5,921 bases of DNA from Lachnospiraceae bacterium (GTDB lineage: Bacteria > Bacillota > Clostridia > Lachnospirales > Lachnospiraceae): NCBI GenBank assembly GCA_021202575.1, contig JAJQCU010000274.1, positions 1 through 5,921 of the forward strand, written 5' to 3'. The notes beneath the pieces were generated by a model that saw only the letters and a list, made by a program, of their open reading frames with translations, was not told the origin of the DNA and ran no database searches. Positions 1 through 5,921 of this stretch are shown here, one piece after another (position 1 is the stretch's first letter; every line of letters begins with the position of its first letter). Position numbers and translations under genes: made by a program.

Positions 1-344
1 TCCGTCTCATCCACTGTCACGCTTCCCTCGCCAATGTCCAGAAAATCCCGCCAGCCTTCCAGCTCCTCCTTCACCCGGGAAACCAGCGCCTCCGCGGTCG
101 TCTCCTCTCCGTCAAACACCGGACAGCCCTTCTCATTCTCCTCCACAAAAAAGCTTAAATAAGCGATGCCGTCATCCTCCGGCTCCTCCGGCAGAATATC
201 CACAAACATCTGCTCCTTTTCCAACGCCGTCAGCGGCACCCTGTCCTCGATCTGCGCTCCCTCAAAGCCCATGTCGCAGAGCGCGGAGATGAGAATGTCC
301 TCCGCTTCCGTGGTTGTCTTTATTTTAAATTTCATCCATTTCAT
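1..344 (-). CDS. prmA: Ribosomal protein L11 methyltransferase PrmA, N-terminal part (runs off the left edge)
   Basis: PrmA uses S-adenosylmethionine to methylate ribosomal protein L11 in the cytoplasm. Only the first 114 codons are visible and the frame is open at base 1. The protein begins MKWMKFKIKTTTEAED, continues with GFEGAQIED at about residues 25-33 and then EKEQMFVDILP and DGIAYLSFF. This matches the small N-terminal domain that docks L11. The catalytic methyltransferase domain, with its SAM-binding glycine motif, lies outside the window and cannot be checked. The full protein is usually about 300 residues. I chose the ATG at 344 because GGGAG (358-354) lies 9 bases upstream; a second in-frame ATG at 335 is possible. 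The gene starts 55 bases after dnaJ stops, with no convincing terminator between, so it is probably the last-named gene of the heat-shock transcript. PrmA is non-essential in the bacteria where it has been tested, and its link to chaperones is positional. Confidence 0.93.
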   Translation of the reverse strand, partial: MKWMKFKIKTTTEAEDILISALCDMGFEGAQIEDRVPLTALEKEQMFVDILPEEPEDDGIAYLSFFVEENEKGCPVFDGEETTAEALVSRVKEELEGWRDFLDIGEGSVTVDET

Positions 345-399
345 TTCCGTTTTCTCCCGAAAAAAGGCAGCCACCCCGGCTTCCCTTTCCTGTCACTTA

Positions 400-1581
400 T
401 TAAAGCTTCTTCCAGAACTTTACATCTTTATCCCTGGAGGCGTCATCGCTTCCCTCGCTCCTGGACGCCGCGTTCAGAGAATCCCCTGTCAGCTCATCAA
501 ACTTCCTCAAAGCTTCCTTAGCCTCATGGGTCAGCTTATCAGGCGTCTGGACCACCAGCGTCACATAATGGTCGCCCCTGGTGTCCTTATTTCTCACCGA
601 GGGAACTCCCTTGCCCCTCAGCCGGATCTTGGTATCCGTCTGGGTACCCGGCTTAACCTCATAGATCACCTTGCCGTCCACCGTATCGATCATGATCTCG
701 CCGCCCAGCGCCGCCACCGCGAAGGAAATCGGCACCGTGGAGAAGATATTCATATCCTGTCTCTGGAAAACCGGGTGGCGTCCCACCACAAATTCCACCA
801 GAATATCCCCCCTGGGCCCTCCGTTGACGCCCGGTTCCCCCTCGCCGGTAAGACGTCGGAACTGGCCATTGTCCACACCCGCCGGAATATCCACGTCAAA
901 TTTTTTGCGGATGGATACATAACCGCTGCCGCCGCAGTCCGGACATTTCTCACGGATGATCTTGCCTGTGCCCCTGCAGTCCGGACAGGCCTGCACATTC
1001 CTGACCGTGCCGAACATGGACTGCTGGGTAAATACCACCTGCCCCTTGCCGCCACACTTGGGACAGGTCTCCGGGCTGGTGCCGGGCTTTGCTCCCGTGC
1101 CGTGGCACTTCTTACACTCTTCCTTCACATTCATTTCAATGGGCTTGGTGCAGCCAAAAATCGCCTCATCGAATGTGATCCTCACACTGGTGCGCAGATT
1201 GGCCCCCTGCTGAGGGGCATTGCCCCTGGCGCTTCTGGATCTTCCTCCGCCAAAAATATCTCCAAAGCCAAAGAAATCACTGCCAAATATGTCAGAAAAA
1301 TCCATATTGCTGAAGTCAAAGCCGCCGAAGCCGCCCTCTCCTCCCGTGCCGTCAAAGGCCGCATGGCCAAACTGATCATACTGGCGCCTCTTCTCCGGAT
1401 CGGAAAGCACAGCGTAAGCCTCGGACGCCTCCTTGAATTTAGCCTCCGCTTCCTTGTCGCCGGGATGCATATCCGGATGATATTTCTTGGCAAGGGTACG
1501 ATAGGCCTTCTTCAGCGCCGCCTCGTCCGCGCTTTTATCCACACCAAGCACTTCATAATAATCTCGTTTTTGTTCTGCCAT
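400..1581 (-). CDS. dnaJ: Chaperone DnaJ (Hsp40), full-length type I
   Basis: DnaJ binds unfolded protein, hands it to DnaK and stimulates DnaK's ATPase in the cytoplasm. The 393-residue length is normal. The J domain spans residues 6-70 with the essential HPD triad at 35-37 ([15 protein letters not shown]). A Gly/Phe-rich linker follows at about 78-113 ([27 protein letters not shown]). The zinc-binding region has all four CxxCxGxG repeats: CKKCHGTG (156-163), CPKCGGKG (173-180), CPDCRGTG (199-206) and CPDCGGSG (213-220), so both zinc sites are intact. The C-terminal substrate-binding domains cover the rest, ending in a polar tail KDVKFWKKL. The ATG start is set by GGAG (1592-1589), 7 bases upstream. 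It lies 244 bases after dnaK, a long and structured gap for this operon, so its level may be set separately from dnaK. No truncation or lost key residue is seen. Confidence 0.98.
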   Translation of the reverse strand: MAEQKRDYYEVLGVDKSADEAALKKAYRTLAKKYHPDMHPGDKEAEAKFKEASEAYAVLSDPEKRRQYDQFGHAAFDGTGGEGGFGGFDFSNMDFSDIFGSDFFGFGDIFGGGRSRSARGNAPQQGANLRTSVRITFDEAIFGCTKPIEMNVKEECKKCHGTGAKPGTSPETCPKCGGKGQVVFTQQSMFGTVRNVQACPDCRGTGKIIREKCPDCGGSGYVSIRKKFDVDIPAGVDNGQFRRLTGEGEPGVNGGPRGDILVEFVVGRHPVFQRQDMNIFSTVPISFAVAALGGEIMIDTVDGKVIYEVKPGTQTDTKIRLRGKGVPSVRNKDTRGDHYVTLVVQTPDKLTHEAKEALRKFDELTGDSLNAASRSEGSDDASRDKDVKFWKKL

Positions 1582-1681
1582 ATATTATCTCCATCAACGC
1601 AGTTCATATCTGAATGTATGTCTGGCATACACAGAATGCTTCACAAATCATCCTCTGCGCAAATTACTGTCTACACACGAT

Positions 1682-1719
1682 ACAGCCTACCCCTCTGTTG
1701 CGGCAGAGGGATAAGCTGT
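1682..1719 (-). promoter_or_regulatory. Long hairpin in the dnaK-dnaJ spacer
   Basis: Read on the minus strand (the mRNA sense), ACAGCTTATCCCTCTG (1719-1704) pairs along its whole length with CAGAGGGGTAGGCTGT (1697-1682) around a 6-base loop CCGCAA. This gives 16 consecutive pairs, two of them G-U. On the plus strand the same two positions would be A-C mismatches, so the structure fits an RNA of the operon sense better than an RNA of the opposite strand. No U-tract follows (next bases ATCGTG), so it is not a classic intrinsic terminator. It sits mid-spacer, about 100 bases from both the dnaK stop and the dnaJ start. By inference it could be an mRNA-stabilising or processing element, or a partial attenuator, setting the DnaK to DnaJ ratio. 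The hairpin is read directly from the sequence; its function is inference. Confidence 0.7.
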
Positions 1720-1761
1720 TCCTTACTGCTTATATCATTTTGCCTTTTCAGCCCTGCCCTG

Positions 1762-1777
1762 CGGAAGTCTTCTTCCG
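1762..1777 (-). repeat. Short perfect hairpin downstream of dnaK
   Basis: On the mRNA sense strand CGGAAG and CTTCCG form a 6-base-pair stem around the loop AAGA. It begins about 50 bases after the dnaK stop codon. The stem is followed by CAGGGCAGGG rather than a U-run, so I do not call it a terminator. Together with the larger hairpin at 1682-1719 it would leave the dnaK 3' end protected by two successive structures if the message is cut in this spacer. A 6-base stem can arise by chance. Confidence 0.4.
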
Positions 1778-1825
1778 GTGACTGTTGTCAGACTCCCGGA
1801 ATTTTGCTTCCCGCGGCTTATTATT

Positions 1826-3712
1826 TTACACCTCTCTGTAATCGCCGTCAATAATATCATCATCCGGATTGCTGCCGCCGCTGTACTGGCCGCCGCCCAT
1901 GTCCGGGCCCGCGCCGCCCATGTTGGGATCCGCGCCTCCCTGAGCACCCTGCATGCTTTCATACATCTTGGTGAACACGCCCTGAGCCTCGTTCATCAGC
2001 TTCTCCTTGGCCGCCTTCAGCTCATCGATGTCGCTGTCGGACATTTCCTGATTTGCGGTTCTGTCAAGGATAGCCTTCACCTCCGCGATATCTGCCTCCA
2101 CTCTGGACTTCTCATCCGCGGAAACCTTGTCGCCCACCTCATTTAAGGCCTTCTCGGTCTGGAACACGAAGGAGTCGGCGTCATTTCTGGTATCGATGGC
2201 TTCCTTGCGCTTCTTGTCCTGAGCTTCATACTCGGCGGCTTCCTTCACAGCTCTGTCAATCTCAGCATCGGACATATTGGAGCCGGCAGTAATCGTAATG
2301 TGCTGCTCCTTGCCGGTGCCCAGATCCTTGGCGGATACATTCACGATGCCGTTGGCGTCAATGTCGAAGGTCACCTCGATCTGCGGTACACCTCTCATTG
2401 CCGGCGGAATGCCGTCCAGACGGAACTGGCCGAGGGACTTATTGTCTCTGGCGAACTGACGCTCGCCCTGTACCACATTGATATCCACAGCGGTCTGATT
2501 ATCCGCGGCGGTGGAGAATACCTGGCTCTTTCTGGTAGGAATGGTGGTATTTCTCTCAATCAGCCTGGTAGCGATGCCGCCCATGGTCTCGATGGACAGA
2601 GACAGCGGAGTCACATCCAGCAGTAAAATCTCGCCCGCGCCCGCGTCGCCGGCCAGCTTTCCGCCCTGAATGGAAGCGCCCAGCGCCACGCACTCATCAG
2701 GATTTAAGGACTTGCTGGGCTCCTTGCCGGTCAGCTGGCGAACCTTATCCTGCACAGCCGGAATACGGGTAGAACCGCCTACTAACAGCACCTGGCCCAG
2801 ATCCGCGTTGGTCAGGCCGGCGTCCTTCATGGCGTTCTTCACCGGGACGGCTGTCTTTTCCACCAGATCGTTGGTCAGCTCGTCAAATTTCGCGCGGGTC
2901 AGGTTCACGTCAAAGTGAAGCGGTCCGTCGGAATTCATGCTGATGAAAGGCAGGTTGATATTGGTGGTTGTCGCGCTGGAAAGCTCCTTCTTGGCCTTCT
3001 CGGCAGCTTCCTTCAACCTCTGCAGCGCCATCTTATCCTTGGAAAGATCAACGCCGTTGGGCTTCTTGAACTCGGAAACCATCCAGTCGATCAGTCTCTG
3101 GTCAAAATCAACGCCGCCCAGATGCGTGTTGCCGTTGGTAGCCAGCACTTCAATGACACCATCGCCGATCTCAATGATGGACACATCAAAGGTACCGCCG
3201 CCCAGGTCATAGACCATGATCTTCTGCTCTTTCTCATTATCCAGGCCGTAAGCCAGAGCCGCAGCTGTGGGCTCATTGATAATTCTCTTTACATCCAGGC
3301 CCGCGATCTTGCCCGCGTCCTTAGTGGCCTGACGCTGCGCGTCATTGAAATACGCGGGAACGGTGATCACCGCCTCGGTCACCTTCTCACCCAGATAGTT
3401 CTCCGCGTCCGCCTTCAGCTTCTGCAGGATCATTGCGGAAATCTGCTGCGGGGAATATTTCTTTCCGTCGATGACGCGGCCCCTGTCAGTACCCATATCT
3501 CTCTTAATAGAAGAAATGGTCTTCTCCGCGTTGGTCACCGCCTGGCGCTTGGCAGGCTCGCCCACCAGACGCTCCCCGGTCTTTGTGAAAGCTACTACGG
3601 AGGGCGTGGTTCTGGAGCCCTCTGTATTCGCGATAACTGTGGGCTGTCCGCCCTCCATCACAGCTACACAGCTGTTGGTTGTTCCTAAGTCAATTCCTAT
3701 AATCTTTGCCAT
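1826..3712 (-). CDS. dnaK: Chaperone DnaK (Hsp70)
   Basis: DnaK is the central ATP-driven chaperone that binds and releases hydrophobic stretches of unfolded proteins in the cytoplasm. The 628 residues include the three Hsp70 signatures: IDLGTTNS (7-14), [14 protein letters not shown] (167-180) and [11 protein letters not shown] (308-318). Lys70 and Glu147 (in [11 protein letters not shown]) fit the catalytic residues. The linker LLLD is at 363-366, the substrate-binding beta domain at about 367-482 ([32 protein letters not shown]), the helical lid at about 483-590, and a Gly/Met-rich tail ends [12 protein letters not shown]. Relative to Escherichia coli DnaK, about 24 residues are missing before the NEPTAAA motif, the known Gram-positive deletion. 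After the linker, [11 protein letters not shown] has Ser373 where E. coli has Gly, a minor change. The ATG is set by AGGAGGAG at 3726-3719. It lies 62 bases after grpE with no terminator, so the two are co-transcribed. Confidence 0.99.
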   Translation of the reverse strand: MAKIIGIDLGTTNSCVAVMEGGQPTVIANTEGSRTTPSVVAFTKTGERLVGEPAKRQAVTNAEKTISSIKRDMGTDRGRVIDGKKYSPQQISAMILQKLKADAENYLGEKVTEAVITVPAYFNDAQRQATKDAGKIAGLDVKRIINEPTAAALAYGLDNEKEQKIMVYDLGGGTFDVSIIEIGDGVIEVLATNGNTHLGGVDFDQRLIDWMVSEFKKPNGVDLSKDKMALQRLKEAAEKAKKELSSATTTNINLPFISMNSDGPLHFDVNLTRAKFDELTNDLVEKTAVPVKNAMKDAGLTNADLGQVLLVGGSTRIPAVQDKVRQLTGKEPSKSLNPDECVALGASIQGGKLAGDAGAGEILLLDVTPLSLSIETMGGIATRLIERNTTIPTRKSQVFSTAADNQTAVDINVVQGERQFARDNKSLGQFRLDGIPPAMRGVPQIEVTFDIDANGIVNVSAKDLGTGKEQHITITAGSNMSDAEIDRAVKEAAEYEAQDKKRKEAIDTRNDADSFVFQTEKALNEVGDKVSADEKSRVEADIAEVKAILDRTANQEMSDSDIDELKAAKEKLMNEAQGVFTKMYESMQGAQGGADPNMGGAGPDMGGGQYSGGSNPDDDIIDGDYREV

Positions 3713-3718
3713 GGTAAT

Positions 3719-3726
3719 CTCCTCCT
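3719..3726 (-). promoter_or_regulatory. Very strong ribosome binding site of dnaK
   Basis: AGGAGGAG lies immediately upstream of the dnaK ATG, with GGAGG ending 8 bases before it. This near-perfect match to the anti-Shine-Dalgarno sequence is stronger than those of grpE (AGGAG) and dnaJ (GGAG). That fits the expected need for more DnaK than co-chaperones from a shared message. Confidence 0.85.
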
Positions 3727-3774
3727 GATTATTACAAAAAATTAATTGCTCTCTTTGCTTCCTTCGGTGTGCCG

Positions 3775-4566
3775 CTACTCGACGACCGCCACCATGCTGT
3801 GCCGTATCACGGTGTCTCTGTAGGTGTAGCCCTTCTGCAGCTCCTGAGCGACGACGCCGGACTCATACTCCTCGCTTTCCACCTGCATCACCGCGTTATG
3901 CCTGGCCGGATCAAATTCCTGACCCACAGCCTCGATCGCTTTCACACCGATATTATCCAGCTCGGTCAAAAGCTGTTTGTATATCATATTCATTCCTTCC
4001 GCGACGGCTCCCTGCCGCTCCGCCTCGGGAATGCTGGATAATCCTCTCTCAAAATTATCAACCACCGGAAGAATTTTCTCAATCACGCTTCGGGCGCCGG
4101 TCTCAAACATCTGCTGCTTTTCCTTTTCCGTGCGTCTGCGGAAGTTCTCAAACTCCGCCATCTGACGCATGACCCGGTCCTCCAGCTCCGCAATGCGTTC
4201 CTTGTCTTTATCCTTTTCCTTATTTTTATCCTTTTTACTGAAGACGGACTTTTTCTGTTTGGTTGTCCCCGCGGCCGTGTCAGCTTTTTGTGCTCCGTCA
4301 TCTCCATCCTGAGATGACTTTTCCACGTCCGTGTCAGCTTCCCCGGCGCCGTCCGTGCCCTCATTCTCCGCATCATCAGAAGCCTGCTCATCTTCCGGCT
4401 CCTGTACCGTGGCCTCTTCAGAGGAGCCATCCGCATCGCCCGATGCCTTCATCTGTGGATTTGCCGCTTCCTTGGCGGCGCTGTCCTTTTCTCCGGCCTG
4501 TTTTGTCTCTTCCTCAGCCTGATTGTCTGCTGCTTCCTGATCTAAATTTTTTTCTGTCTCTTCCAT
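3775..4566 (-). CDS. grpE: Nucleotide exchange factor GrpE with an unusually long charged N-terminus
   Basis: GrpE is a dimer that releases ADP from DnaK and so resets the chaperone cycle. The conserved core occupies about residues 122-263: a long coiled-coil helix ([22 protein letters not shown]), then [12 protein letters not shown] (165-176), [20 protein letters not shown] (207-226) and the beta-wing [18 protein letters not shown] at the C-terminus. The whole is 263 residues, against roughly 180-210 for most bacterial GrpE. The excess is an N-terminal segment: residues 1-90 contain 32 Asp/Glu and only 6 Lys, with no Arg, and look disordered. Residues 103-124 then hold 10 Lys and 1 Arg ([20 protein letters not shown]). 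The reading frame is continuous, and the ATG at 4566 has AGGAG (4577-4573) 6 bases upstream, so the extension belongs to the gene model. A shorter start, Met39, lacks an obvious ribosome binding site. It lies 112 bases after hrcA in the same operon. Confidence 0.97.
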   Translation of the reverse strand: MEETEKNLDQEAADNQAEEETKQAGEKDSAAKEAANPQMKASGDADGSSEEATVQEPEDEQASDDAENEGTDGAGEADTDVEKSSQDGDDGAQKADTAAGTTKQKKSVFSKKDKNKEKDKDKERIAELEDRVMRQMAEFENFRRRTEKEKQQMFETGARSVIEKILPVVDNFERGLSSIPEAERQGAVAEGMNMIYKQLLTELDNIGVKAIEAVGQEFDPARHNAVMQVESEEYESGVVAQELQKGYTYRDTVIRHSMVAVVE

Positions 4567-4678
4567 ATTTCACTCCTGAACCATTCTCCGCACGTCACAC
4601 AGCTCCCCGCGCTTCATAAGCAATGCGCCATTTCTGAATTTAATTTAATACGGAAAATCCGCGTGACATTTCGCAATC

Positions 4679-5701
4679 TTATTCCTTATATAGCTCTTCC
4701 AGCTGCTGCTTAATCGTTTTCAGCGTTCCTACCACCTTCTCATAGTCCATGCGCTTGGGTCCTATAATCCCTATGGTGCCCCGCATTCCCTCTCCCAATT
4801 CATATGTCGCGGTGACTACGCTGCAGTCCTTCATGGGCATCGGCGCTTCCTCGCCGATGTACACCTGGATACCGGTCTCGCTGCTCTCCTCCAGCGTCTG
4901 CTCCACGATATCGTTGAGCTGGTGCTTCTCCTCCAGTGTGGTGATCAGCCGACTGGCGTTCTGATGGTCGGCCAGCTCCGGATATCTGAAGATGTTATTG
5001 GCTCCGGAGGTATAAATCTCCAGATTCTCATCCGCCTTGATGGCCATCGCCACCTCATCCAGCACGCCGGCAATCAGGTCGCTGTGAATGCCCGCGTTCT
5101 GCTTCAGCGCTGTGATCACCCCCAGATTGATCTCCTCCATTGACATGCCGCTGAGATTGGTATTCAGCAGCATATTCAGCTTCAGCAGCGTCTCATCGTC
5201 CAGATATTCGTCCACACCGAACACGCTGTTGCGGATCACGTTGCCCTCCGCCACAATCACCGCCAGAATCTGATGCTCATCCACCCGGGAAAGCTGAATG
5301 AACTTCAGCTTATTGCGGTGGGTGGAGGGAGCGGAGATCACGGTCGTGTAATTGGTATTGACCGCCAGAAGCTTCGCCACCTGCTTTAACAGCTCATCGG
5401 TCTTTTTCTCCTTGTCCAGAAGGAGCTCCTTCATCTCATCGATTTCTCTGGTCTTATCCTCCAGCATGGTGTCCACATACAGCCGGTATCCCTTGTCGGA
5501 GGGAATGCGCCCGGAAGAAGTGTGCGGCTGGACAATCAGTCCCATCTCCTCCAGATCCGCCATCTCATTGCGGATGGTTGCGCTGCTGAGATTAAGGTCG
5601 GTATATTTGGAGATCGTGCGGCTGCCTACCGGCTCACCCGTCTCCAGATAATTGCGGATGATGGCGTGCAAAATTTTCTTTTTTCTCTCATCTAATTCCA
5701 C
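4679..5701 (-). CDS. hrcA: Heat-inducible transcription repressor HrcA
   Basis: HrcA binds CIRCE operators and represses class I heat-shock genes; in Bacillus subtilis its activity depends on the GroEL chaperonin. The 340-residue length is typical. The N-terminal winged helix-turn-helix is clear: ERKKKILHAIIRNYLETGEP, GSRTISKY, the recognition segment SSATIRNEMADLE (39-51) and the wing with TSSGRIPSDKGYRLYVD (61-77). A central GAF-like domain and insert follow, ending GTIGIIGPKRMDYEKVVGTL and LEELYKE. The start is a GTG at 5701, supported by AAGGAGG (5715-5709) 7 bases upstream. The residues MELDERKKKIL that it gives align with the usual HrcA start. It is the first gene of the operon, directly behind a perfect CIRCE element, so it should repress itself together with grpE, dnaK and dnaJ. 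Confidence 0.98.
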   Translation of the reverse strand: MELDERKKKILHAIIRNYLETGEPVGSRTISKYTDLNLSSATIRNEMADLEEMGLIVQPHTSSGRIPSDKGYRLYVDTMLEDKTREIDEMKELLLDKEKKTDELLKQVAKLLAVNTNYTTVISAPSTHRNKLKFIQLSRVDEHQILAVIVAEGNVIRNSVFGVDEYLDDETLLKLNMLLNTNLSGMSMEEINLGVITALKQNAGIHSDLIAGVLDEVAMAIKADENLEIYTSGANNIFRYPELADHQNASRLITTLEEKHQLNDIVEQTLEESSETGIQVYIGEEAPMPMKDCSVVTATYELGEGMRGTIGIIGPKRMDYEKVVGTLKTIKQQLEELYKE

Positions 5702-5708
5702 AGCGCCG

Positions 5709-5715
5709 CCTCCTT
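5709..5715 (-). promoter_or_regulatory. Ribosome binding site that fixes the GTG start of hrcA
   Basis: AAGGAGG ends 7 bases before the GTG at 5701. An ATG at 5718-5716 lies upstream but in another frame. It overlaps this site and reads only 8 codons to a TAG at 5694-5692, so it cannot be the hrcA start. The site lies 7 bases downstream of the CIRCE element, so a CIRCE hairpin in the mRNA would sit just ahead of the ribosome landing site. Confidence 0.8.
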
Positions 5716-5722
5716 CATGTTA

Positions 5723-5749
5723 TTAGCACTCGAATTGCCTGAGTGCTAA
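5723..5749 (-). promoter_or_regulatory. CIRCE operator (HrcA binding site)
   Basis: TTAGCACTC (5723-5731) and GAGTGCTAA (5741-5749) form a perfect 9-9-9 inverted repeat separated by GAATTGCCT. Both halves match the CIRCE consensus at every base. The element lies between the expected transcription start (about 5754) and the hrcA ribosome binding site, the usual place for a class I heat-shock operator in Gram-positive bacteria. Bound HrcA would block transcription of the whole hrcA-grpE-dnaK-dnaJ message. No second full CIRCE copy occurs elsewhere in the window. Confidence 0.98.
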
Positions 5750-5760
5750 CTTCTGGAACT

Positions 5761-5789
5761 AAGATAGCACTTGTATTCCTTATTGTCAA
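5761..5789 (-). promoter_or_regulatory. Sigma-A-type promoter of the hrcA operon
   Basis: On the minus strand the -35 box TTGACA (5789-5784) is a perfect match. After a 17-base spacer comes TATCTT (5766-5761), which matches four of six bases of TATAAT. Transcription should start near 5754, a few bases before CIRCE. A strong housekeeping promoter combined with CIRCE fits class I control, where heat acts by derepression and not through an alternative sigma factor. The -10 region also contains AAGTGCTAT, resembling a CIRCE half-site. Confidence 0.9.
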
Positions 5790-5860
5790 CATCAAATTTC
5801 TGAAAAAACTATGAACAAACGGTGAGGAAAAGGAAAACAGGCACATGATGATTTTCAATT

Positions 5861-5879
5861 ATCAAACAACAAGTTTGAT
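5861..5879. repeat. 19-base inverted repeat upstream of the operon promoter
   Basis: ATCAAAC (5861-5867) and GTTTGAT (5873-5879) are perfect inverted copies separated by AACAA. The repeat lies in AT-rich DNA 71 bases upstream of the -35 box of hrcA. No T-run follows on either strand, so it is not a recognisable terminator. It could be an operator for an unknown regulator or the remains of structure at the end of an upstream gene. I do not recognise the motif as that of a named regulator. Confidence 0.5.
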
Positions 5880-5898
5880 GTATCTAAGTTTCTATACA

Positions 5899-5911
5899 GG
5901 TAAAAGTTACC
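5899..5911. repeat. Short inverted repeat near the right edge
   Basis: GGTAA (5899-5903) and TTACC (5907-5911) flank AAG, giving a 13-base near-palindrome ending ten bases from the window edge. It lies 20 bases beyond the larger repeat at 5861-5879. No gene can be assigned on either side within the window, and a palindrome this short may be chance. Confidence 0.3.
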
Positions 5912-5921
5912 ATTCTCACTC

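Noticed and set aside
345..399. Possible terminator between dnaJ and prmA
   Set aside because: On the minus strand AGCC-GGGGT-GGCT is followed shortly by TTTTTT, but the stem is only 4 base pairs and the T-run overlaps the approach to the prmA ribosome binding site. Read-through is more likely.
1615..1631. Small hairpin TGTATG-N5-CATACA upstream of dnaJ
   Set aside because: It has only six mostly A-T pairs and lies inside the spacer without covering the ribosome binding site, so it is too weak to call a regulatory structure or an RNA thermometer.
1582..1825. Separate promoter for dnaJ in the dnaK-dnaJ spacer
   Set aside because: I looked for TTGACA and TATAAT-like boxes at 16-18 bases apart on the minus strand and found none convincing. 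TATAAG occurs without a matching -35 box. An internal promoter is not excluded.
166..1854. Plus-strand open frame of 562 codons opposite dnaJ
   Set aside because: It lies antisense to an unmistakable dnaJ and both its flanking spacers, and its translation shows no recognisable domain. Long antisense frames are expected opposite GC-rich coding sequence.
2915..3688. Plus-strand open frame of 257 codons opposite dnaK
   Set aside because: It is a shadow of the highly conserved ATPase-domain coding sequence, with no plausible ribosome binding site or protein family resemblance.
3713..3774. T-run in the grpE-dnaK spacer as a terminator
   Set aside because: TTTTTT occurs on the minus strand but no GC-rich stem precedes it. 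It looks like AT-rich DNA ahead of the strong dnaK ribosome binding site.
5692..5718. Eight-codon upstream frame overlapping the hrcA start
   Set aside because: The ATG at 5718 lacks its own ribosome binding site and overlaps that of hrcA. A frame this short is expected by chance.

Overview
The window holds a class I heat-shock operon of a Gram-positive bacterium, read entirely on the minus strand. In transcription order (right to left) it carries the CIRCE-controlled promoter, hrcA, grpE, dnaK, dnaJ and the first 114 codons of prmA, which runs off the left edge. This hrcA-grpE-dnaK-dnaJ-prmA order is the standard Firmicutes layout. DnaK lacks the stretch of about 24 residues that proteobacterial DnaK carries in the first quarter of its ATPase domain, a known Gram-positive signature. 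The genes are fairly GC-rich, have strong AGGAGG-type ribosome binding sites, and encode proteins that look clostridial. My best guess is a Lachnospiraceae-like member of the Clostridia, by recognition of protein style rather than by any search.

Region by region: 5790-5921 is AT-rich and has no confident gene, but contains two inverted repeats and a 21-codon frame open at the right edge. 5761-5789 is a sigma-A-type promoter (TTGACA, 17-base spacer, TATCTT). 5723-5749 is a perfect CIRCE operator just after the expected start of transcription. Next come hrcA (5701-4679, GTG start), a 112-base spacer, grpE (4566-3775), a 62-base spacer, dnaK (3712-1826), a 244-base spacer, dnaJ (1581-400), a 55-base spacer, and prmA from 344 leftwards. 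The dnaK-dnaJ spacer is the longest and the most structured: it holds a 16-base-pair hairpin with no U-tract and two smaller hairpins.

How the genes work together: HrcA represses its own operon through CIRCE. DnaJ delivers unfolded clients to DnaK and stimulates its ATPase, and GrpE resets DnaK by releasing ADP. In related bacteria HrcA needs GroEL to stay active, so misfolded protein that occupies GroEL relieves repression. PrmA, which methylates ribosomal protein L11, is a common passenger at the end of this operon.

This is a conserved housekeeping region, and I see no previously undescribed system in it. The points most worth a second look are the dnaK-dnaJ hairpin, the unusually long acidic-then-basic N-terminal extension of GrpE, an extra CIRCE-like half-site over the -10 box, and the short frames that end at the grpE and dnaJ ribosome binding sites.
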